Shown here: piece by piece, positions 34,082 to 39,214 of the stretch
Position numbering within the stretch: the first letter of the stretch is position 1
How the letters are laid out: every line of letters starts with the position of its first letter
Assembly (NCBI GenBank): GCA_964631125.1
Contig: CAZVYN010000034.1
Location: 1 to 39,214, forward strand
DNA: 39,214 bases
From: CAZVYN01 sp964631125
GTDB lineage: Bacteria > Eisenbacteria > RBG-16-71-46 > CAIMUX01
Reading direction: 5' to 3'
Translations under genes and position numbers: made by a program
The notes under the pieces: model-generated
What the model saw: only the letters and a program-made list of their open reading frames with translations
The model's database searches: none
Told to the model about the DNA's origin: nothing

Positions 34082-34110
34082 AGTTTAAGCCGTTGCTGCG
34101 TCCACGGTAA
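34082..34110 (-). promoter_or_regulatory. Possible promoter of the beta-propeller gene
   Basis: On the minus strand TTACCG (34110-34105), 17-nt spacer, TAAACT (34087-34082), in an unusually AT-rich patch of the 173-bp gap after prs. It would give a leader of roughly 90 nt. Matches to the housekeeping consensus are partial, and the promoter preference of this phylum is not known. Confidence 0.3.
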
Positions 34111-34158
34111 CCCACAATCTCCGCTATCTGGGACGGCGCAGGCCCAAATGGCCCCGTT

Positions 34159-35154
34159 TCAACCCCGTCCGATGAGCGCGCCGGTCGACTCGCCGCGGTG
34201 GATCCGGTCGATCGCCTCGGCCAGGAGCGGCGCCACCGAGCAGACACGGATCTTCGGATGGCTCCGCTCCGGCGTGAGCGCGATCGTGTCGGTGATCCAG
34301 AGCGCCTTGATCTCGGGCCGCTCGAGCCGCTTCAGCGCGCTGGGCGTGAGCACCCCGTGCGTGATCGCCAGGTGGATCTCCGGCAGCGCGCCGCCGCGCA
34401 GCAGCGCGTCGAGCTGATCGAGCACGCTCCCGCCCGCGATGATGTCGTCGATCAAGATCGGGATCCGTCCTCGGATCTCGCCAACGACGTGACTGGTCTC
34501 CGTCTTGTCGAAGCTGATCCGCCGTTTGTGCATGAGCACCAGCGGCAGTTGCAGCAGCTCGGCATAGCGGCCGGCCATCTTCACGCGACCCTCGTCCGGC
34601 GCGACGATCACCGCGTTGCGGAAGCGACGTCCCTTGAACTGCGCCGCCAACGCGTTGACCGCGCTGAGCGGATCGACCGGGATGTCGAAGAACCCTTGGA
34701 TCGCCGGCGAGTGGATGTCGAGATAGACGACCCGCGACGCGCCGAGCGACTCCAGCATCGTCGCGACGACCTTCGCGCTGATCGCCTCACGTCCGCGCGC
34801 CATCCGCTCCTGCCGCGCGTAGGGGAAATAAGGTGTGACAACCGTGATGCTATGCGCCGACGCCCGCCGGAACGCATCGATATAGAGGAGCATCTCGACC
34901 ACATGCTCGTTGACCGGCGCGCTGCACGACTGCAGGAAGAAGATGTCGTCTCCTCGGACGTGGTCTTCGAGCACGACGTGGGTTTCCGAATCGGGGAGGC
35001 GCGTGGTGACGCCGCGTCCCAACGCGACTCCGAGCGCTTTCGCGACCGCTTCGGCCAGCGGCCGGTTGGCCGATCCCCCGAAGAGACGGAGCGGGTGGGG
35101 ATTCTTGGCGGCGGACTTGCGGGTGCGTGGTTCGGAAGTGCGTGGTTCGCGCAT
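34159..35154 (-). CDS. prs: Ribose-phosphate pyrophosphokinase
   Basis: A 331-residue class I PRPP synthetase, making PRPP from ribose 5-phosphate and ATP for nucleotide, His and Trp synthesis. Motifs: LFGGSANRPLAEAVA at the N-terminus, PYFPYARQERMARGREAISAK (catalytic loop region), LDIHSPAIQGFFDIPVD, APDEGRVKMAG, MHKRRISFDKT and the PRPP loop LIDDIIAGGSVLDQ (D236, D237). The loop is one residue shorter than the usual DDxx(D/S)T(A/G)GT form. ATG 35154 is chosen because upstream in-frame codons are low complexity and the family sequence starts about 22 residues later; the short basic N-terminus (REPRTSEPRTRKSAAKN) is extra. Alone on its strand, 173 bp from the next gene. Confidence 0.93.
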   Translation of the reverse strand: MREPRTSEPRTRKSAAKNPHPLRLFGGSANRPLAEAVAKALGVALGRGVTTRLPDSETHVVLEDHVRGDDIFFLQSCSAPVNEHVVEMLLYIDAFRRASAHSITVVTPYFPYARQERMARGREAISAKVVATMLESLGASRVVYLDIHSPAIQGFFDIPVDPLSAVNALAAQFKGRRFRNAVIVAPDEGRVKMAGRYAELLQLPLVLMHKRRISFDKTETSHVVGEIRGRIPILIDDIIAGGSVLDQLDALLRGGALPEIHLAITHGVLTPSALKRLERPEIKALWITDTIALTPERSHPKIRVCSVAPLLAEAIDRIHRGESTGALIGRG

Positions 35155-35217
35155 GGCGCGGCATCCTAACAGGAGAGGCGGCCGCCGCGGCATCTCGCCG
35201 GGCGCCACGGACGCTCG

Positions 35218-35246
35218 TTGACTTGGCCCGGTCAGCCGCAGAACAT
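35218..35246 (+). promoter_or_regulatory. Possible promoter of the RGG membrane-protein gene
   Basis: TTGACT (35218-35223), 17-nt spacer, GAACAT (35241-35246) in the 181-bp divergent spacer between prs and the RGG gene. The -35 is good, the -10 weak. The leader of about 80 nt contains a CTCCC/GGGAG hairpin (35278-35294) and AAAGGAG seven bases before the ATG. Confidence 0.28.
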
Positions 35247-35335
35247 GGGCGCGCCTGGTTCGACCCCCCTCGGCAACGCTCCCACGTACCGGGAGGGAGT
35301 CGAACTCGAGATCCATCACTCGAAGAAAGGAGCGT

Positions 35336-36979
35336 ATGCGTACAGCACTCTTGGTGCTGCTGGTGATTTCGGCGCTCGTGGACATCGCGCTGGGGGCGTG
35401 GGCCAGCGCGTCCTGGGGATCATTCGCGGACTTCTGGTTCAAGGGCGAGTTCGCCATGAGCGGAGAGACCGCTCACCAAGTTGGTCCCCGACTCATCGGC
35501 TGGGTCTTGGCCTGGCTCCTCTTGTTCGTCGCGGGGCTCCAACTCCTCGCGTTCCGTTGGGCTCGCAGCGAGAAGATCGAAGGCAACGTCGTCGCCATGG
35601 CGTTCGGCGGGTACCTCGTCCTCTCCTCGATCGCGACGTTCGTCGCCTTCCAACGGTGGGAATTCCTCTTGGTCGACGGCCTGCGCGGCGCGGCGTTACT
35701 CGCATTCGGCTACTTGGCCATGAACGAGCCGTCGACCGTCCGCACGCTCCGTTTGCCCACGAAGAGCGCCGAGCGCTCGCGAGATCGCGCTCCGGTGCGC
35801 GGGTCGGACGAACGCCGAGGCAGAGGAGACCGTGAACGGGGCGGCGATCGGGGCGGCGATCGCGGCCGGGACCGGAAGCGGGGCGGCGAACGCCGCGAAC
35901 GCGGTGGTCCGCGGCGTGATGCTCGGGGACAGGAAGGCTCGGGAGCTCAGGGGGCCTCGGTTGAATCCGGCGCGATCGGCGCTTCCGGCGCTCCGCCGAA
36001 TGCCGGTCGACCGGCGCGGAGCATGCAGCGGAACGAGCGGAACGAGCGCGGTGATCGTAGCGTTCGCAGCGATCGCAGCGATCGCAGCGATCGTGGCGAA
36101 CCCGGTGATCGCGGTGACCGTGGTGACCGTGGTGACCGTGGTGACCGTGCGGAACTCCCCGGCGCGACGGGCGAGGTGAAGCCTCGCTCGTTGGCTGTCG
36201 TCGTGAAGGGCGACTTCAAGGGACGGCCGACATCGGAAGGCGAGCCCGCAGAGACCTCGCTCGATTCGGATCGCGAGACCGAGGACCGCACGCGAGGTCG
36301 TCGCGGTGGTCGCGGTGGTCGCGGCGGTCGTGGTGGGCGTGGTGGGCGTGGCGGTCGCGGCGAGAGTGGGGAATCGAAGGGTGCACTCGGCGCCTCGACT
36401 TCGCTGGATCCCGACGACGCGCCGCTCGCGGACGAAGGCGACGACTCTCCGTCCTCCCGTCGCCGAGGCGGCCGCGGTCGTCGCGGCGGTCGTGGACCAG
36501 ACGGTGGTTCGCGGTCGGGCTCGGGAGCGGGGTCGGGTGACGACTCTGATTCCGGTCAGGCATCCGGCCCAGCGTTCGCCGAGTCGAGTGAGCAGTTGTT
36601 CGATACCGGCGCCCCCGTGCGTCGGCTGGTCGAGCCCGCGGCCTTCACGAGCGAAGGTTCGTTCACGACGGCCGCGCAGCGTTCTTCGGAGCGTTCTTCG
36701 GAGCGTTCTTCGGAGCGTGCATCCGAGCGTCCATCCGAGCGCGGGAACGAAACCGCGTCGCCCCGTTCGAGTGAGCCTCCGAGTCGATCCGGCGACGACT
36801 TCGGTCGTGTCCGACGTCCCATCGTCAACCGCCCGCGTCCCGTCGCGAGCGGGTTTGCGAGCGCAGGTCCGTTGTCGGATAGCGGGACGGCGAAAGCGCC
36901 CGAACGTCTCTCCGCCAACTCCGAGGACGCGCGAGGAGGGGGCGTCGGCGATACGTCCGCCCGCGCTTCCGAGGACTGA
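35336..36979 (+). CDS. Four-TM membrane protein with long RGG/RS-rich disordered tail
   Basis: A 547-residue protein of unknown function. Residues 1-132 hold four hydrophobic helices (ALLVLLVISALVDIALGAW, LIGWVLAWLLLFVAGLQLLAF, VVAMAFGGYLVLSSIATFVAF, FLLVDGLRGAALLAFGYLAM). The remaining ~410 residues are disordered and highly charged: RGGDRGGDRGRD, (SDR)n, (GDR)n, a block of RGG repeats (RGRRGGRGGRGGRGG), a second RRRGGRGRRGGRG block, and SSER repeats. RGG/RS tails usually bind RNA, as in RNase E/G and DEAD-box helicases, but here no catalytic domain is present. AAAGGAG precedes ATG 35336. The gene is convergent with argS. The real protein frame is favoured because the TM part is well formed; opposite-strand frames over the tail are by-products of the repeats. 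Confidence 0.82.
   Translation: MRTALLVLLVISALVDIALGAWASASWGSFADFWFKGEFAMSGETAHQVGPRLIGWVLAWLLLFVAGLQLLAFRWARSEKIEGNVVAMAFGGYLVLSSIATFVAFQRWEFLLVDGLRGAALLAFGYLAMNEPSTVRTLRLPTKSAERSRDRAPVRGSDERRGRGDRERGGDRGGDRGRDRKRGGERRERGGPRRDARGQEGSGAQGASVESGAIGASGAPPNAGRPARSMQRNERNERGDRSVRSDRSDRSDRGEPGDRGDRGDRGDRGDRAELPGATGEVKPRSLAVVVKGDFKGRPTSEGEPAETSLDSDRETEDRTRGRRGGRGGRGGRGGRGGRGGRGESGESKGALGASTSLDPDDAPLADEGDDSPSSRRRGGRGRRGGRGPDGGSRSGSGAGSGDDSDSGQASGPAFAESSEQLFDTGAPVRRLVEPAAFTSEGSFTTAAQRSSERSSERSSERASERPSERGNETASPRSSEPPSRSGDDFGRVRRPIVNRPRPVASGFASAGPLSDSGTAKAPERLSANSEDARGGGVGDTSARASED
36058..36148 (+). repeat. 9-bp tandem repeats coding SDR and GDR units
   Basis: AGCGATCGC-type 9-mers (about 36068-36096) followed by GGTGATCGC and four exact copies of GGTGACCGT (36113-36148). 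They code the SDRSDRSDR and GDRGDRGDRGDR runs of the tail. Confidence 0.8.
36294..36362 (+). repeat. 9-bp tandem repeats coding the RGG block
   Basis: Seven or so 9-mers of the type GGTCGCGGT/GGGCGTGGT, coding consecutive Arg-Gly-Gly units, with third-base variation between copies. Confidence 0.8.
36680..36739 (+). repeat. 12-bp tandem repeats coding SSER units
   Basis: Three identical copies of CGTTCTTCGGAG (36680-36715) and two variant copies to 36739, coding SSERSSERSSERASERPSER. The identical copies suggest recent expansion. Confidence 0.8.
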
Positions 36980-37133
36980 GTTCGGCTTCGGCTCGCAAAC
37001 AGCAACTGCACACCAGCAGCACGAGGACCGGGGAAGGCGACTTCCTCGGTCTCTCTGTCTCTGTTCCGGCCCCAGCTTCGCGGCCGCCAGCGTTCCCGCG
37101 CTTCCGCCCGCCGCTCCACGCGCCTCCCCAGAT

Positions 37134-37189
37134 CCTTGTGAAAAATGGTGCAACTGTTGCCGGCAACAGTTGCACCATTTTTCACAAGG
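37134..37189. terminator. Perfect 56-bp palindrome between convergent genes
   Basis: Two 28-bp arms, 37134-37161 and 37162-37189, are exact reverse complements with no spacer (centre TTGCC|GGCAA). The arms start CCTTGTGAAAAATGG and end AACTGTTGCC. It lies between the stops of the RGG gene and argS, so it could end transcription from both sides; A and T runs of five flank the GC part on each strand. It could equally be a palindromic mobile repeat. Confidence 0.7.
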
Positions 37190-37193
37190 GCGA

Positions 37194-37207
37194 CGGTTCG
37201 CGAACCG
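37194..37207. repeat. 14-bp perfect palindrome
   Basis: CGGTTCGCGAACCG, directly after the 56-bp palindrome. Could be a protein-binding site or part of a composite repeat. Confidence 0.45.
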
Positions 37208-37221
37208 GCTCGTGAATTCGG

Positions 37222-37248
37222 GCGCAACTCGCACGGGGCGAGTTGCGC
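37222..37248 (-). terminator. 11-bp hairpin just after the argS stop
   Basis: GCGCAACTCGC (37222-37232), loop 37233-37237, GCGAGTTGCGC (37238-37248), perfect pairing, 13 nt beyond the argS stop on the minus strand. No T-run follows. The rest of the 282-bp gap (36980-37133) shows no gene or other structure. Confidence 0.5.
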
Positions 37249-37261
37249 TCACTTTCACAAA

Positions 37262-39214
37262 CTACATCCGCTGCGGCGCGTCGACGGTCAGCAGCGCCAG
37301 ACCGTTGCGCAAGGTCTGCGCGACGACGAGCCCGAGTTGCAGCCGCGCGCGCAGGAGCGCCGGATCGGAGGCTCGCAGCACTTCATGCTCGTGGTACATT
37401 CGCGCGTACGCCTTGGTCAGGTCCAAGAGGAAATTCGCCACGGGAGAGGGCGACAACGTCCGCGCCGCCGTCGCGACCACGCCGGGGAAATCCGCCACCT
37501 TGCGGATGACCTCACGTTCGAGCGGCTCGCGCAGAAGCGCCGCGTCCACCAACTCGGTGCGGAAGAATCGCTGGCCGCTCGCACCGCCGCCGCTCGCACC
37601 GCCGAGCGGCGTGAGCTCTTCCTCCCGCACCTTCTCCGTCGCCAGCCCCTTGCGCAGAATCCCATGGATCCGCGCGTGGCTGTATTGCACGGCCGGGCCG
37701 GTGTCGCCTTGGAACGCGATCGTCTCGCGCGGATCGAATTGGATGTTCTTCTCCGCGCTCACCTGCAGGAGGAACAGCTTCAGCGCGCCTTGACCGATCT
37801 GTTCGGCGATGACGGCGACATCCGCCTCCGACTCCGCGAAGCCTCCTTCGACGATCTTGGCGCGAGCTTCGGCCGTCATCTCGTCGAGCAACTCGTCGGC
37901 GTCGACCGCCGTTCCCTCGCGCGACTTGAGCTTGCCCATCCCGCGCGGCAACGTGACCAAGCCGTACGACGCATGGTGCAGCCGCGGCCGCTCACCCCGC
38001 TCATCCCGCTGGGCCCACGGATATCCCAACAGCTCGAGCGCCGCGAAGAGATTCTGGAAGTGGACATCCTGTTCACTGCCGACGACGTAGATCGACCGAT
38101 CCATTCGATAGTCTTCGAACTTCTCGGCGGCGGTGGCGAGATCCTGGGTCAGGTACCCGGTCGTACCGTTGGACCGCAGCACGACACGATCCTGCAGTCC
38201 CAATGTCGACAGCCGCGCCCAGACCGAACCGTCCTCCAGCCGATAGAAGACGCCGAGCTCGATCCCGCGCTGCACCTCGGCCTTCGCGCGCTGCCAGACC
38301 TCGCTCTCGAAGTACCACTTGTCGAATCGACAGCCGAGCCGCGCGTAGGTCACGCGGAATCCGGCGTAGACCCAATCGTTCATGCGACGCCACAACGAGA
38401 GCGTCGCTTCGTCGCCGGCCTCCCATCGCAACAGGTAATCGCGCGCGTCGGCCAGCAACTTCGACTGCTTCTCGAAGTCGTGCTCGAACGCTTCCGCCTC
38501 GGCCTCGCGCCGTTTCACCTCTTCGGGATCGCTCAGCGCCCGCAGCGTCTCCCTGGAAGCGCGCGTCGGGTCGTAGTCGCGTTCGAGCGCAAACGCCGTC
38601 CGCTCCGCCTTCAGGTGTTGATCGAAGAGGACGTAGTACCGCCCGACCAGATGATCGCCCTTCTCACCGGTCGACTCGGGCGTCTCGCCCGTGCCCCAAC
38701 GGTCGTAGGCGAGCATCGACTTACAGATGTGGATCCCGCGGTCGTTCACGAGATTGACGCGGATCACCTCGGCGCCGCCCGCCTCTAGCAGATTGGTGAT
38801 CGCCATCCCGAGCACGTTGTTTCGCAGATGTCCGAGATGCAGCGGCTTGTTCGTGTTGGGACCGGAGTACTCGACCATGACTAGTTCGCGGACGTCCTCG
38901 TCCGCGAGCCTCCGCCATCCATACCGATCCCCATGCCCCGTAACTTCACCCAACGTTGTCCGCGCGAGCCCCTCCGCCTCCAACGTCAAATTCACATACG
39001 GCCCAGCCACTCCGACTGAAACGACCGGAATCTCCAGCGAACCAAGCGTCCCGCCCTCGCGCCCTAACTCCGCCGAGATCGCCGCCGCCCAGTGCTGCGC
39101 GTAGACCGGAGGCGGCGCCCCGCGCTCCTTGGCGAGTTGGAACACCCCCAGCGCGAGGTCTCCCTGCTCCGGCTTCGGCGGCTTCGCGAACGCAAGCCGC
39201 GCGCCCGACCCGCC
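37262..39214 (-). CDS. argS: Arginyl-tRNA synthetase, 5' end beyond window
   Basis: Class I aminoacyl-tRNA synthetase charging tRNA-Arg; 650 codons are present and the start lies beyond the right edge. The frame stays open to 39214 and its first residues (FAKPPKPEQGDLALGVFQLAKERG) match the Add-1 tRNA-binding domain, so the internal GTG at 39145 is not the start. The signature SGPNTNKPLHLGHLRN contains the HIGH-type HLGH. The KMSKS position reads GKLKSREGT, as in many ArgRS that lack the canonical lysine. The anticodon-binding DALR domain follows (AVQYSHARIHGILRK, ARMYHEHEVLRA) and ends in DAPQRM, the normal C-terminus. Convergent with the RGG gene. Confidence 0.96.
   Translation of the reverse strand, partial: GGSGARLAFAKPPKPEQGDLALGVFQLAKERGAPPPVYAQHWAAAISAELGREGGTLGSLEIPVVSVGVAGPYVNLTLEAEGLARTTLGEVTGHGDRYGWRRLADEDVRELVMVEYSGPNTNKPLHLGHLRNNVLGMAITNLLEAGGAEVIRVNLVNDRGIHICKSMLAYDRWGTGETPESTGEKGDHLVGRYYVLFDQHLKAERTAFALERDYDPTRASRETLRALSDPEEVKRREAEAEAFEHDFEKQSKLLADARDYLLRWEAGDEATLSLWRRMNDWVYAGFRVTYARLGCRFDKWYFESEVWQRAKAEVQRGIELGVFYRLEDGSVWARLSTLGLQDRVVLRSNGTTGYLTQDLATAAEKFEDYRMDRSIYVVGSEQDVHFQNLFAALELLGYPWAQRDERGERPRLHHASYGLVTLPRGMGKLKSREGTAVDADELLDEMTAEARAKIVEGGFAESEADVAVIAEQIGQGALKLFLLQVSAEKNIQFDPRETIAFQGDTGPAVQYSHARIHGILRKGLATEKVREEELTPLGGASGGGASGQRFFRTELVDAALLREPLEREVIRKVADFPGVVATAARTLSPSPVANFLLDLTKAYARMYHEHEVLRASDPALLRARLQLGLVVAQTLRNGLALLTVDAPQRM

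Noticed and set aside
35255..35325. tRNA-like stretch with GGTTCGACCCCC and GGGAGTCGAACTC in the prs/RGG spacer
   Set aside because: The motifs resemble T-loops, but no acceptor, anticodon or T stem of correct length could be paired on either strand.
35696..37258. 520-codon minus-strand open frame rich in Thr and Ala across the RGG gene
   Set aside because: It arises from the antisense of RGG/GDR repeats and runs through the intergenic palindrome; the plus-strand frame has a ribosome site and well-formed TM helices.

Overview
The window is GC-rich DNA, densely packed with genes and without a recognisable mobile element, CRISPR array, rRNA or tRNA. A secreted beta-propeller protein with a Por/T9SS-type C-terminal domain (31466-33985), heptose-nucleotide biosynthesis genes, a pbpC/alpha-2-macroglobulin pair and the overall GC-rich style suggest a Gram-negative-type bacterium of or near the FCB superphylum, for example a Candidatus Eisenbacteria-like lineage. 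This placement is an inference from gene content; no marker gene was placed on a tree.

Left part (1-10608). On the minus strand a giant secreted alpha-2-macroglobulin (thioester CLEQ) is followed, with an ATGA overlap, by penicillin-binding protein 1C, which runs off the left edge. The overlap sits inside a 13-bp-stem hairpin. Divergent from these, only 45 bp away, a plus-strand group encodes a family 5 uracil-DNA glycosylase, a tandem TerB-domain protein and a DUF72 protein.

Positions 10713-21509. A large GT-C-like membrane protein on the minus strand appears to use a CTG start. Divergent from it is a tightly packed plus-strand operon: a PLP-dependent threonine/serine dehydratase, hddC, hddA, a GT4 glycosyltransferase, gmhA and a 1137-residue CPBP (CAAX-type) membrane protease with an internal duplication. 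hddC, hddA and gmhA form the GDP-D-glycero-alpha-D-manno-heptose pathway, minus the gmhB phosphatase, so the operon probably makes and transfers a heptose for a surface glycan.

Positions 21467-27455. A seven-gene minus-strand operon runs in the order: secreted helical-repeat protein, metG, four uncharacterised membrane proteins, and a DCC/DUF393 thiol oxidoreductase-like protein. The four membrane proteins are two polytopic proteins plus two with a TM-soluble-TM layout whose soluble domains are predicted on opposite sides of the membrane. They are the best candidate here for an undescribed system.

Right part (27554-39214). A pair of M16 peptidases (one catalytic, one lacking the zinc motif) overlaps by GTGA and converges on a lipoprotein gene, which overlaps the second peptidase by 73 nt. 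Then come the secreted beta-propeller protein, a PRPP synthetase with a shortened PRPP loop, and a membrane protein carrying a very long RGG/RS-rich disordered tail. The last gene is argS, whose 5' end lies beyond the right edge. Between the last two, convergent genes lies a perfect 56-bp palindrome plus two more inverted repeats.
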